Origin: Salegentibacter sp. Hel_I_6
GTDB lineage: Bacteria > Bacteroidota > Bacteroidia > Flavobacteriales > Flavobacteriaceae
NCBI RefSeq assembly: GCF_000745315.1
Contig: NZ_JQNQ01000001.1
Span: 2,046,001-2,110,000 of the forward strand
Length of the DNA stretch: 64,000 nt
Reading direction: 5' to 3'
How positions within the stretch are numbered: the first letter of the stretch is position 1; each line of letters begins with the position of its first letter. Under the pieces are notes generated by a model. The model was not told where the DNA came from. It saw only the letters and a list, made by a program, of their open reading frames with translations, and made no database searches. Below are positions 16,889 through 26,032 of the stretch, in pieces. The translations under genes and the position numbers were made by a program.

Positions 16889-17430
16889 TTAAAAACCTCT
16901 TTTAGAAAGGGTTGCTTAAGATCTTTATCTGAAATTATCATTTCTTCCTCTGGAAATTCCCAGTCTATCGCCAGGTCTGGATCGTTATAAATAATACCGG
17001 CTTCAGAACCGGGATAATAATATTCATCGCATTTATAAGCAAAAACTGAAGTTTCAGAAAGCGTTACAAAACCGTGGCCAAATCCTTTGGGAATATAAAG
17101 TTGGTACAAATTCTCGTGATCAAGAATAATCTTAAAACTCTGCTTAAAAGTTGGCGATTCTGGTCTCAAGTCTACCACTACGTCCAGCACTTTTCCATAA
17201 ATAGCACGTACCAGTTTGGTTTGGGCAAATTCCCCGTTTTGATAATGTAGACCGCGTAACACGCCCTTTTTAGAAATAGATTGATTATCCTGAACGAACT
17301 CCTTTTCTATCCCTGTTAATTCTATAAATTTTTTCTTGTGATAGCTCTCCAGAAAAAGACCTCTTTTATCCCGAAAAATATCGGGTTTTATAATAAAACA
17401 GTCTTTTAAAGGCGATTCTTCAACGTGCAT
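16885..17430 (-). CDS. rfbC: dTDP-4-dehydrorhamnose 3,5-epimerase
   Basis: A 181-residue cupin-fold epimerase acting on dTDP-4-keto-6-deoxyglucose. RGLHYQ (near 59) carries the active-site histidine, followed by KLVRAIYGKVLDVVVDLR and YIPKGFGHGFVTLSE, which are hallmarks of RmlC. The size is normal. It is tightly packed: 3 bp after the DUF6909-like gene and a 4-bp overlap with rfbD. Confidence 0.96.
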   Translation of the reverse strand: MHVEESPLKDCFIIKPDIFRDKRGLFLESYHKKKFIELTGIEKEFVQDNQSISKKGVLRGLHYQNGEFAQTKLVRAIYGKVLDVVVDLRPESPTFKQSFKIILDHENLYQLYIPKGFGHGFVTLSETSVFAYKCDEYYYPGSEAGIIYNDPDLAIDWEFPEEEMIISDKDLKQPFLKEVFK

Positions 17431-17433
17431 AAA

Positions 17434-19116
17434 CTAAGATTTAAAGATTTGTTCCAGAATTTTTTCGGTGATTAAATAAGTAGGTTTTACACCCGTGGTT
17501 CCTAATCCTCCCGAAGCTAATGTACTACCGGTTTCTAAAGGATTATCTGAAGCGTAGTAAGCATATCTCACCTTCACATCGCTATTGATACTGCCTCGTA
17601 ATTTGGAAGCCGCTTGTATAGCTTTTTGGTAATGTGCCCCTTCCATCTCGAGCCCGCTTACATTCCAGGTAGAATCGTGGAAGAATTTAAGAATATCGCG
17701 ATTTTGAAGTGATGTTCCCAATACCGTGATCATTGCGCCATCTACTACTTTAATATCTCCGCCTTCAAGATCTGCGCTACTTAATTCATTTTTAAAAGGA
17801 TAGTTATCTGCAGTTCCTTCAAATAAGTGGGCAGAAGGGATCATAATATCACCTTTTCCTCCTTCAAGAATCCCGGCTTTCCCCATAATGGAAATAGATT
17901 CTACGTTCATTTTAATCTCATTACCTTCAAAATTATAGGGCTTTAGCAGCTCATCCATAGTTTCGTAAGCCTGCTCGCCAAAAGCATAATCCATCACGAT
18001 AATTACCGGTGCTTCTTCTTCGGTTTTAATATCCCAGTTTCCAAATTTTCCGTTTAATGGGGCGGTGTCAAAAATTTGAACATCTATATTAGTTCCGCTT
18101 TTATCTTCTAAAAAAGTCATCCCGTTATCTAGTCCGGTCTTCATTACTTTACTTCGTAATTCGCCGTTAACGCTATTACTTAAAGCCTCGTAGATCTCCA
18201 GAGGTTTCTTCTTTTTAAGCTCAGTTTTTAATGCAGAAGGCGTATATAGCGTATTCATAACACTGTGCATATTTGCACTAATAATATGCAGCGGACGATG
18301 CATCAAATTTTCTTTAATAAGATGTTGCTTAATATTATCTGCCCAAATTTCACCGTGAATATGATGCCCTAAACGCTCCCGCAACACAGGACTAAACGTG
18401 ATAATTCGTTTATCGTTCTGTAAAGTTTCAGCGATAGCAAGCTTCCCGAGATAATAAATAATATGTAAGAACCGCTCTGGATTTTCTGGTAAAGAGAATT
18501 TTGGATAAATGTCCTGAACTTCATAGAAAGTTCGGCCTAAAATATTTGCGGTATGAGTTAATGCAATTTCGCGTTCTGCCTGGCTTAAAGGTTCTTCCTG
18601 AAAAACAGCTTTTTCCAGTTTTTGCCAATCTCTAGTAAAGCTACCTTCTTCATCTATAATTACCCGGCGCATTATTTTATGCGATTCTACAAAAAGAAAA
18701 GTAAGGTGAGTAAGAATATCATAGATTTCAGAGCGACCACGGGTTATCTCAATATTCATTTGCTCATCGTCTATACGATAGCAATTACGGCGACGTTTAG
18801 GCGGAACAATAGGCTTAAAATGTGAATTTCCATAGCCTTCATCACTGGTAAGGTTTATAAAGCGACATTCTTCAATCCCTTTTGGTAAACGGTCTATCAC
18901 ATACAGCAATCCGCTTAATTCGGCTTTATCATCAGCGATAGAGCCATATATTTCTGGGCGCAGAATAAGTAAAGCCTCTCTTAGAGTTTCTCCAGAAACT
19001 CCCATAGGTTTATAAAATCCACGATTAAAAAGGTGGCGCATGGTAATATACATGCGTTCTATGGCGTGTGTACTTTCCTGAGCACGAGTGCGACCCAGCA
19101 ATTTTAAGTTTATCAT
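17434..19116 (-). CDS. DUF6909-like protein with a nucleoside-phosphorylase-like C-terminal half
   Basis: A 560-residue soluble protein that I recall as a flavobacterial family (DUF6909). The N-terminal half (about 1-290) has no motif I recognise. The C-terminal half (about 330-560) contains SISIMGKAGILEGGKGDIMI, then GAMITVLGTSLQ and GLEMEGAHYQKAI. GxAG...GDI-IP followed by EMEGA is the pattern of the PNP/UDP phosphorylase superfamily, where the Glu-Met-Glu segment binds ribose. A nucleoside-phosphorylase fold is therefore my inference, not an established function. It is in an envelope-glycan operon between GH3 and rfbC. No signal peptide is seen. Confidence 0.65.
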   Translation of the reverse strand: MINLKLLGRTRAQESTHAIERMYITMRHLFNRGFYKPMGVSGETLREALLILRPEIYGSIADDKAELSGLLYVIDRLPKGIEECRFINLTSDEGYGNSHFKPIVPPKRRRNCYRIDDEQMNIEITRGRSEIYDILTHLTFLFVESHKIMRRVIIDEEGSFTRDWQKLEKAVFQEEPLSQAEREIALTHTANILGRTFYEVQDIYPKFSLPENPERFLHIIYYLGKLAIAETLQNDKRIITFSPVLRERLGHHIHGEIWADNIKQHLIKENLMHRPLHIISANMHSVMNTLYTPSALKTELKKKKPLEIYEALSNSVNGELRSKVMKTGLDNGMTFLEDKSGTNIDVQIFDTAPLNGKFGNWDIKTEEEAPVIIVMDYAFGEQAYETMDELLKPYNFEGNEIKMNVESISIMGKAGILEGGKGDIMIPSAHLFEGTADNYPFKNELSSADLEGGDIKVVDGAMITVLGTSLQNRDILKFFHDSTWNVSGLEMEGAHYQKAIQAASKLRGSINSDVKVRYAYYASDNPLETGSTLASGGLGTTGVKPTYLITEKILEQIFKS

Positions 19117-19122
19117 TTTTTG

Positions 19123-20622
19123 TTATGCTTTTATAATTTTCTCCAGAACTTCGGCAATTTTACGATCGTTGGAAAGTCGTGGCAGTTTATTTTGCCCGCC
19201 CAGTTTTCCAATAGACTTCATATACTGCTGAAAACCGTTTTCCGGAACTCTTGATATTTTTAATGGCTGAAGAATTTTTCCTTCAATAAGATCAAAATAG
19301 TAAGAATTTTGTTGCTGAAGACTTTTATCTAAAATCTTACTGAATTTAGCTAGATCTTCAGGCTCTTTTTCAAACTCTATAAACCATTCATGATAAGGTA
19401 ATTCTTCATTCTCGGGGGTAATTTGTGGAGCTACGGTAAACTCGCTTATTTGCGCTTTTGTTGCTGAAGTTGCTTCCTGAATGGCTTCTTCTACCTCCTT
19501 GGCAATAACGTGTTCCCCGAAAGCCGAAATAAAATGTTTAATCCTACCTGAAACAATAACCCGATAAGGTTTTGTGCTGGTAAATTGAACCGTATCACCA
19601 ATATTGTAAGCCCAAAGCCCCGCGTTGGAAGAAACCAGCATTACATAATTAACATCGGTTTCAACCTCGCCAATTGTAAGTCGTTTTGGGGTTTCTTCAA
19701 AGAATTCATCGGCTTTTATAAACTCGTAGAACATGCCTGAATCAAGTTGCAGTAACATTCCTTTTTCGGTTTGTTTATCCTGAAAAGCAAAAAACCCTTC
19801 TGATGCAGGATATAATTCTATGCTATCTACTTTTCTACCGATCAGGTTTTCAAATTTAGAACGGTAAGGTTCATAATTAACACCACCGTAAATAAACAAG
19901 TCAAAATTTGGGAACAGCTCCCCGACTTTCTTACCGGTTTTTTGTTGAAGTCGCTCAAAATACATTTGCACCCAGGATGGAATACCGCTAATTACGCTCA
20001 TATTCTCATTTCGGGTTTCTTCAACAATGGCATCAACTTTTGTTTCCCAATCATCAATAGAATTGGTTTCCCAGCTGGGCATCCTGTTTTTTTGAAGATA
20101 GGAAGGCACGTAATGCGCTACAATTCCAGATAGTCTACCGAGTTTTACGCCATTTTTCTCTTCCATCTCTGGACTTCCCTGTAGAAAGATCATTTTTCCA
20201 TCTACAAATTTAGCCTTGCCGGTTTCGGCGATATAACATAAAATAGCATTTCTGGCAGCATTAATATGGGAAGGCATAGAATCTTTGGTAAGCGGGATAT
20301 ATTTTGCACCGCTAGTGGTACCAGAGGTTTTTGCGTAGTATAAAGGTTTTCCCGGCCAAAGGATGTCGGGTTCGCCAGCCACCATCTTATCTACATAAAA
20401 ACGCAATTCTTCATAATCCCGAACCGGCACTTTTTCAGCAAAATCAGTATAATTAGTTATGGTTTTAAAGTCGTGATCTTTTCCAAACTTGGTGTCTTTT
20501 GCTTTTTCTATAAGCTCTTTAAACACTTTTTGCTGGGTCTCTTCAGGTTTTGAAGCCCAATTATCTATTTTTTTGCGAATATTTTTAGCAAAAATCTTTG
20601 CTCCAAACGACTTTAAAGACAT
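19123..20622 (-). CDS. GH3-family acyl-acid adenylating enzyme
   Basis: A 499-residue protein of the GH3 family, relatives of plant enzymes that adenylate carboxylic acids and conjugate them to amino acids. The ATP loop is YYAKTSGTTSGAKYIPLT (near 107-124). Further motifs are YPASEGFFAFQ (near 277), and LWAYNIGDTVQF with VSGRIKHFISAFGEH in the C-terminal part. The bacterial substrate is unknown. The gene is 6 bp upstream of the DUF6909-like gene and follows the M23 peptidase gene in the same operon, an arrangement I believe is conserved in Flavobacteriia. Confidence 0.85.
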   Translation of the reverse strand: MSLKSFGAKIFAKNIRKKIDNWASKPEETQQKVFKELIEKAKDTKFGKDHDFKTITNYTDFAEKVPVRDYEELRFYVDKMVAGEPDILWPGKPLYYAKTSGTTSGAKYIPLTKDSMPSHINAARNAILCYIAETGKAKFVDGKMIFLQGSPEMEEKNGVKLGRLSGIVAHYVPSYLQKNRMPSWETNSIDDWETKVDAIVEETRNENMSVISGIPSWVQMYFERLQQKTGKKVGELFPNFDLFIYGGVNYEPYRSKFENLIGRKVDSIELYPASEGFFAFQDKQTEKGMLLQLDSGMFYEFIKADEFFEETPKRLTIGEVETDVNYVMLVSSNAGLWAYNIGDTVQFTSTKPYRVIVSGRIKHFISAFGEHVIAKEVEEAIQEATSATKAQISEFTVAPQITPENEELPYHEWFIEFEKEPEDLAKFSKILDKSLQQQNSYYFDLIEGKILQPLKISRVPENGFQQYMKSIGKLGGQNKLPRLSNDRKIAEVLEKIIKA

Positions 20623-20692
20623 AGGTTTTTTGAAATTAAATGGTATACTTCTACTTCAGCATTACCTTTTGCGCTGCAAAGATCGTGATTTA

Positions 20693-21562
20693 TTAATCAA
20701 AATCAATATAATCTGTAGGGTCTACGGGAACAGCTTCATTCCAAAGCTCAAAATGCAAATGCGGTCCCGTGGTATATTCTCCGGTAGAACCAGCAGTGGC
20801 AATTACCTCTCCCCTTCTTACATTTTCGCCCTGTTCTTTAGATAAAGAGGCGTTATGCTTATAAACCGATAAAAGACCGTATTCGTGTTTAATTATAATC
20901 ACATAACCTGTTTCTGTAGTCCATTCTGAAAAGATCACACGGCCATCGGCAACAGATTTTACCGGGGTGTTCTTAGCTACCACAATATCTATCGCAAAAT
21001 GTTTCTCTTTTGCGTCATAGCCTTCAGAAATTGATCCCTTTACGGGCGGGAATAAAGAAAAATCTATATTATCTGTTGCCGATGGCAAAACATTGTATTT
21101 ATCTTCCTGGGCAACCTCTTCCCTTAGAAGTGAATCGGCCCGGGAAGGTTCTATTGGTTCGATTTCCTGGCCCATAATAGGATTCTCGATAAGAGAGTCT
21201 CTATTTAAACTGGCGGTATCTGCTTTACCGGTTAGTACGTTTTTTATAGAGCCTAAATATTGATTATTTAGTTTTAAAACCTGTTGCAGGGAATCTGATT
21301 TATAGGCTAATTGGGAAGCCTGCCTTTTCAATTGCGTAGACGAATAACCGGGAATATATTCTTTAAGCGGAGTAAAAGCTATAATAAAGGTAGTTGCAGC
21401 AATTAAGATAATAGCACTTAGCGTTATGGTAACAAAAACATTGAGACGCGTTAATTTAAAAGAAAGTTTCTCCTCAAAAGTTTCTTCATTTAAAACCACC
21501 ATCCGGTATTTATGAAGTAACTTTTTGGTAAACTTTTTTCTTTCTTTATTATTTTTAGCCAT
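20693..21562 (-). CDS. M23-family peptidoglycan endopeptidase, membrane anchored
   Basis: A 289-residue LytM-type zinc metallopeptidase that cuts peptidoglycan cross-links, or a regulator of such an enzyme. It has a basic cytosolic N-terminus, one membrane span (about 43-63), a coiled periplasmic linker (75-150) and the M23 domain (about 170-285). The zinc ligands are visible: His188 and Asp192 in HFAIDI, and His268/His270 in GPHLHFELW; His236 is likely catalytic. It heads the long minus run of envelope genes, divergent from tatA. Confidence 0.92.
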   Translation of the reverse strand: MAKNNKERKKFTKKLLHKYRMVVLNEETFEEKLSFKLTRLNVFVTITLSAIILIAATTFIIAFTPLKEYIPGYSSTQLKRQASQLAYKSDSLQQVLKLNNQYLGSIKNVLTGKADTASLNRDSLIENPIMGQEIEPIEPSRADSLLREEVAQEDKYNVLPSATDNIDFSLFPPVKGSISEGYDAKEKHFAIDIVVAKNTPVKSVADGRVIFSEWTTETGYVIIIKHEYGLLSVYKHNASLSKEQGENVRRGEVIATAGSTGEYTTGPHLHFELWNEAVPVDPTDYIDFD

Positions 21563-21726
21563 AATCCGTTTACAAAGATAATTTAAAATTTAAGCTCGCA
21601 AATGTAGTTATCAAACCCGATACCAATCTAAATATATACAGCCCGCATATTTCTGATTTCAGTAATAATCGGAATTCAGAAATAAATCTTGCTGAAAGTA
21701 TAACTTAAATTTAGGCTATATTAACG

Positions 21727-21755
21727 TTGTAATTGCTTTATTCTTGTTAAGTTTG
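21727..21755 (+). promoter_or_regulatory. Promoter of tatA
   Basis: TTG at 21727-21729 and TAAGTTTG at 21748-21755 are 18 bp apart, with the ATG 20 nt after the -7 box. The pattern matches Bacteroidota promoters. Confidence 0.5.
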
Positions 21756-21775
21756 TAATATTAAAATCATACGTT

Positions 21776-21991
21776 ATGAATGCATTTATTTTACCATTAG
21801 CCATTGGTGCTCCACAAATTATCTTAATTGTTGTGGTAATATTGCTATTGTTTGGAGGTCGAAAAATTCCTGAATTGATGAGAGGTTTAGGTAGTGGAAT
21901 TAAAGAATTTAAAGACGCTTCCAAGGACGATGAAAATGGCGAAAAGACAGTACCTTCTGATGATAAGAAGTTTTCTGAAGAAAAGAAATAG
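21776..21991 (+). CDS. tatA: Sec-independent protein translocase subunit TatA
   Basis: A 71-residue subunit that forms the pore of the twin-arginine pathway. A short N-terminus is followed by a membrane span (about 12-28), the conserved FGGRKIPELMRGLGSGIKEF hinge and amphipathic helix, and a charged tail (KDASKDDENGEK). It is monocistronic here: tatB and tatC are not adjacent, as is usual in Bacteroidota. A perfect 13-bp hairpin ends it. Confidence 0.95.
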   Translation: MNAFILPLAIGAPQIILIVVVILLLFGGRKIPELMRGLGSGIKEFKDASKDDENGEKTVPSDDKKFSEEKK

Positions 21992-22010
21992 ACAAATAAC
22001 TACCTTATAG

Positions 22011-22043
22011 AAAACCCCAAACTCAGAAAGTTTGGGGTTTTTT
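22011..22043 (+). terminator. Bidirectional terminator between tatA and the DUF4837 gene
   Basis: A perfect 13-bp stem, AAAACCCCAAACT (22011-22023) with AGTTTGGGGTTTT (22029-22041), a 5-nt loop and a T run to 22043. The minus strand also ends in a T run, so it can serve both converging genes. Confidence 0.9.
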
Positions 22044-22062
22044 AATGTATTTTAAAATGAAG

Positions 22063-23049
22063 TTATCTAATCTTAGCAGACTGCAGGATAGCATCTATTT
22101 CAAACATATTATCTCTTTTCCCTCTAGATGGAGAGAAAACAAATCCTTCTATTACTAAATAGCGATTATTGGCTTCATCTTTAATGGCGTAGTTTAAGAA
22201 AGGGCCGGCCATAAATGCACCTTTTACTTCCCAGGTTCCACGGGTTTCGTAAGCAAATTTTCCATCAATTTCAGTTTCAAAAAGATAAGGAGCGTAGGCT
22301 TCTTCAGTAATCATATGGGTACCTTCCTCTGGCTTTGGTCCTGGTATATGAACTTTTCCAATAGAATCGCGCATCTTAATTATATTGCCAATAGTATTAG
22401 TGTCTGCTTCAATTTGGCTAAATGGAACTTCATAAATAAGGATTTCCATATTTCCTTTTTGAATTTCCTTTCTTATCCATACAAAATTCTCTTCTTCTAC
22501 AGCATACCTATAGGCGGAAGGAAACTTTAGAGATAGCCCAAATTTTTCCTCCAATTTATCATCATCTTTCAGGGATTTCCGCATTCTACGCTGCTTTTCT
22601 TTTAACTCGGTTTGCTTAAAAGCTGAAACTAACTTTTCTGAACTTTCATTGATAACGTGAATAAGTTCTTCTTCGTTTTCTCCAGAAATTATTACCCCGG
22701 TTTGCGGCCTTGCGTAAAGGTCTTTAATAATCCTTGCTTCTTTTTCTTTACCTTTCTGAACCGAGATAAAAGAACGATTTCTACGCACAAATCCGCTAAA
22801 GGTTTCTGGTGGCACCTGACTTAATGAAAACATGGGTTCTTCCTGGGGAAGTCCTTCTACCGTTGCGGCAAAATTATCTCTTATTGCTTCGCCAACTGGA
22901 CCGTTCCAAAGCTCATTTTCAATAATTAGCGTAATTTGATTAATGTTTCCTGAAGAGTCTGAAAGGATTCGTTTTTCTTTTTCACCACCATTTTCATTAC
23001 AGGAGATGAGAAGAACTAAACTGAAAAGAAGAAAGAATGTTTTTTTCAT
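22063..23049 (-). CDS. DUF4837 family lipoprotein
   Basis: A 328-residue predicted lipoprotein (lipobox LLISCNEN, Cys at about 17). The sequence, including QTGVIISGENEEELIHVINE and EIPF-like segments, fits DUF4837 of Bacteroidota. No catalytic motif is visible. It is the third gene of a pgk, lytic transglycosylase, DUF4837 run with short spacers (40 and 24 bp), so it may act in the envelope with the transglycosylase. Function unknown. Confidence 0.78.
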   Translation of the reverse strand: MKKTFFLLFSLVLLISCNENGGEKEKRILSDSSGNINQITLIIENELWNGPVGEAIRDNFAATVEGLPQEEPMFSLSQVPPETFSGFVRRNRSFISVQKGKEKEARIIKDLYARPQTGVIISGENEEELIHVINESSEKLVSAFKQTELKEKQRRMRKSLKDDDKLEEKFGLSLKFPSAYRYAVEEENFVWIRKEIQKGNMEILIYEVPFSQIEADTNTIGNIIKMRDSIGKVHIPGPKPEEGTHMITEEAYAPYLFETEIDGKFAYETRGTWEVKGAFMAGPFLNYAIKDEANNRYLVIEGFVFSPSRGKRDNMFEIDAILQSAKIR

Positions 23050-23073
23050 TTTTATTAGTTTGGTTTGAAATGA

Positions 23074-24666
23074 TTAACCCTTGGAAAGTTTAAGTTCCAT
23101 ACCGGGTTTTAGGCTGCTAGTACCCATATCATTCCACACCCTCAAATTCTGTACCGTAATCCCCGGAAACTTCCGTGAGATACTCCAAAGCGAATCTCCT
23201 TTCTTTACTGTATAAGTTCTTGCGTTGTTTTTATCGCTGGCATTTGCCGCCGCATCATTAGTAGTTAGATTGGGTTTTCTAGGATAAATGGTAAGGTATT
23301 GACCAATTCTTAGGTTATTTCCTCTTAAATTATTCCAACGTTTTATACTACTCACTCCAACGCCATGGCGTTCGGCAATTCTTCCTAAATAGTCTCCGCT
23401 TTTTACCCGGTATCTAATTTTTTCCTCGGCTTTTACAAACTCTGGAAAAGCTTTTTCTTTGGTTTGAATATCCTTTTCAGCAAAATTATATATAGCGGCT
23501 TCGTTACTAACAAAAGCGCCGCTAACACTGGCAGGAAGCCTTATCATATAATTTTCATCCTCTACAAACGGGATAACATCTAATTTATAGCTGGGATTTA
23601 AAAACTGTAGCATCTCATTCTCTACGCCGGTGACTTTAGAAATTTGATCAAAAGTGATTAGCTGTTTAACTTTAATGGTATCGGTTTCAAAAAAAGCTAT
23701 TTCAGGTCCCTGAGGCTGGAATTTATGCTCATCGGCATATTCAAAAAGGTATAATGTAGCTAGAAAAGCCGGTACATAACCTGCAGTTTCTCTTGGTAAA
23801 AATCTTCTTAACTCCCAGTAATTATTAGAACCACCACTGCGCCTTATTGCTTTAGAAACATTTCCGGGGCCGGAATTATAAGACGCCAGAGCTAAATCCC
23901 AATCACCAAAAGTACGGTAGAGATTAGACAGGTACTTTGCAGCAGCTTCAGTAGCCATTTGAGGATCCATACGCTCATCTACATAGCTACTAACATCAAG
24001 CCCGTGTTCTTTTCCTGTCCTGTACATAAATTGCCAAAGACCGGTAGCGCCAACCCAGGATTTTGCTCGCGGATTTAGAGCTGATTCTACTATGGCCAGG
24101 TATTTAATCTCCAATGGAATATCATACCGATCAAGCTGTTGCTCAAACATTGGGAAATAGTATTCACTAAGCGCCATAAGACGCTCCATGGCTTTCTTAT
24201 TGCGTTTTAAATAGGAATTGATAACACTTTCCAGTACAGGATGATATTCAACATTAAAAGGCGTGCGAGCGTTTAATTTTGCCAATCTGGCCTTTAAGGT
24301 ATCGGTTGGAAGCTCTTTATAAACTTCGTCTTCATATTCCTGCTCCCTTATGCTTTTATACATTGTATCAAAAAGGTCTGAATTGGTGAGCTGCGCCCTC
24401 CATACAGAATCAATTTCGGCTGCACGCGGGAGATCTTCCAGCGATACTGTTGAAGAATCTCTTATCACAGCCGAAATTGGTAATTTGTCCTTAAACTCTG
24501 GATCTGGATTAGCAAGAATAATTTCACTACTATCTACCTTTTGGAAGATCTGGACTCTAAAATTGGCCTTTTCTACCTGCTTCCCCTCCTTTTCTTCCTG
24601 CGCCTGTAGCCCAATCCCTAAAAGGAATATAAATGATAAAATTATCTGCTTAACCATGATTTTCAA
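23074..24666 (-). CDS. MltD-like lytic transglycosylase with two LysM domains
   Basis: A 530-residue secreted enzyme that cleaves peptidoglycan glycan strands to 1,6-anhydromuramyl products. A signal peptide (to about 22, LQAQ) is followed by a linker and an SLT goslysozyme-like domain (about 175-300) with catalytic Glu194 in AIVESALNP, then GLWQFMYRTG and ASYNSGPGNV. Two LysM repeats follow, about 423-470 (YRVKSGDYLGRIAERHG) and 484-529 (YTVKKGDSLWSISRKF). The start could also be the ATG three codons downstream. It lies 40 bp after pgk on the same strand. Confidence 0.93.
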   Translation of the reverse strand: MKIMVKQIILSFIFLLGIGLQAQEEKEGKQVEKANFRVQIFQKVDSSEIILANPDPEFKDKLPISAVIRDSSTVSLEDLPRAAEIDSVWRAQLTNSDLFDTMYKSIREQEYEDEVYKELPTDTLKARLAKLNARTPFNVEYHPVLESVINSYLKRNKKAMERLMALSEYYFPMFEQQLDRYDIPLEIKYLAIVESALNPRAKSWVGATGLWQFMYRTGKEHGLDVSSYVDERMDPQMATEAAAKYLSNLYRTFGDWDLALASYNSGPGNVSKAIRRSGGSNNYWELRRFLPRETAGYVPAFLATLYLFEYADEHKFQPQGPEIAFFETDTIKVKQLITFDQISKVTGVENEMLQFLNPSYKLDVIPFVEDENYMIRLPASVSGAFVSNEAAIYNFAEKDIQTKEKAFPEFVKAEEKIRYRVKSGDYLGRIAERHGVGVSSIKRWNNLRGNNLRIGQYLTIYPRKPNLTTNDAAANASDKNNARTYTVKKGDSLWSISRKFPGITVQNLRVWNDMGTSSLKPGMELKLSKG

Positions 24667-24706
24667 GATTTAAGAAAGAACGTAAAATCGTAGATTTTAG
24701 TACTTA

Positions 24707-25900
24707 TTACTTACCTATAGCTGCAATACCGGGAAGAGATTTTCCCTCTAACATTTCTAACATGGCGCCACCACCGGTAGAAACATAGCTCACTTTATCT
24801 TCAAAACCGAATTGTTTAACCGCAGCAACAGAATCCCCTCCTCCTACTAAAGAGAAAGCACCATTTTTGGTCGCTTCGGCGATGGAATTCCCTAAAGCAA
24901 TAGTTCCTTTTGAAAATTTTTCCATTTCAAAAACTCCAAGTGGTCCATTCCAAAGAATAATTTTAGATTTTTGAATGACCGCATCAAAATTCCTAATACT
25001 TTCTGGTCCTGCATCAAGACCCATCCACCCATCAGGAATTTCGGTAATCTTGCTAACATCAGTTGTAGCTTGTTCAGAGAAACTATCGGCAATTATAGAA
25101 TCTACTGGAAGGTGAACCTCTACATTTTTGGCTTCAGCTTTTTTAAGAATTTGTAAAGCTAATTCCTGCTTATCTTCTTCTACCAGCGAATTTCCTATTT
25201 TTCCTCCTTTGGCGAGAATAAAGGTATAAGCCATTCCCCCGCCAATAATAAGGTGATCAACTTTATCTAAAATATTCTCTATTACAGTAATTTTAGAAGA
25301 AACTTTAGCACCTCCTAAAACTGCAGTTACAGGTTTTTCCTTACTGTGAAGTACCTTATCAAGGTTTTTGATTTCTTTTTCCAATAAATATCCGAAGCAT
25401 TTGTCATCAAAATATTTGGCTACAATTGTGGTTGATGCATGAGCACGGTGTGCAGTACCAAAAGCATCATTCACATAAATATCTCCAAACTCTGCCAGTT
25501 GTTTTGCAAAGCCTTCATCCCCTGATTTTTCTTCTTTATGGTATCTAAGGTTTTCCAACAATAGTATTTCGCCGGGCTTTAGATTATCGGCAGCTGCTTT
25601 AGCTTCCTCTCCCACGCAATCGTTCACAAATTTTGGTTCTACTCCAATAACTTCAGAAACCTTCGTAACTATATTTTTTAGAGAAAATTTTTCTTCACGG
25701 CCTTCAGGTCTTCCCAGGTGAGACATTAAAACTACACTCCCGCCATCTTCCAAAATCTTAAGAATAGTTGGTTTTGCCGCTTCAATTCTATTGGCATCAG
25801 TTACATTTAAATCTTTATCTAACGGTACATTAAAATCTACTCTAATTAATGCCTGCTTATCTTTAAAATTAAAATCGTTTAAAGTCTTCATTTTTTTCAT
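24707..25900 (-). CDS. pgk: Phosphoglycerate kinase
   Basis: A 397-residue glycolytic enzyme that transfers phosphate from 1,3-bisphosphoglycerate to ADP. RVDFNVPLDKD, VLMSHLGRPEG, LLLENLRYH, VLGGAKVSSKI and VGGGDSVAAVKQFG are all present, and the length is normal. Two in-frame ATGs (25900 and 25891) are possible; MKTLNDFNF from 25891 is the more typical start. A promoter box lies about 80 nt upstream. The association with lytic transglycosylase and DUF4837 genes downstream appears to be a flavobacterial gene order. Confidence 0.97.
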   Translation of the reverse strand: MKKMKTLNDFNFKDKQALIRVDFNVPLDKDLNVTDANRIEAAKPTILKILEDGGSVVLMSHLGRPEGREEKFSLKNIVTKVSEVIGVEPKFVNDCVGEEAKAAADNLKPGEILLLENLRYHKEEKSGDEGFAKQLAEFGDIYVNDAFGTAHRAHASTTIVAKYFDDKCFGYLLEKEIKNLDKVLHSKEKPVTAVLGGAKVSSKITVIENILDKVDHLIIGGGMAYTFILAKGGKIGNSLVEEDKQELALQILKKAEAKNVEVHLPVDSIIADSFSEQATTDVSKITEIPDGWMGLDAGPESIRNFDAVIQKSKIILWNGPLGVFEMEKFSKGTIALGNSIAEATKNGAFSLVGGGDSVAAVKQFGFEDKVSYVSTGGGAMLEMLEGKSLPGIAAIGK

Positions 25901-25978
25901 TTCTTTTAAAAACCAAATAATCTGGTTTGGTTGGTTAACATTAAGCCCAATCGGCTTTTATTCAGCTTGTGCTATTTA

Positions 25979-25986
25979 CAAATATA
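25979..25986 (-). promoter_or_regulatory. -7 box of the pgk operon
   Basis: TATATTTG on the minus strand, 78 nt upstream of the first pgk ATG. A second TATATTTG on the plus strand at 26022-26029 may serve holB, although it lies only 3 nt before that ATG. Confidence 0.4.
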
Positions 25987-26032
25987 AATTTTTCCGAAGA
26001 CATTAAAGTGTATATAAATTTTATATTTGCTT

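Noticed and set aside
21650..21690. Inverted repeat ATTTCTGA...TTCAGAAAT between the M23 and tatA genes as a copy of the TTCAG element
   Set aside because: It lacks the CGTCA/TGACG ends and the TTG/TTTCAG core and lies between divergent genes; more likely a chance or operator-like stem.
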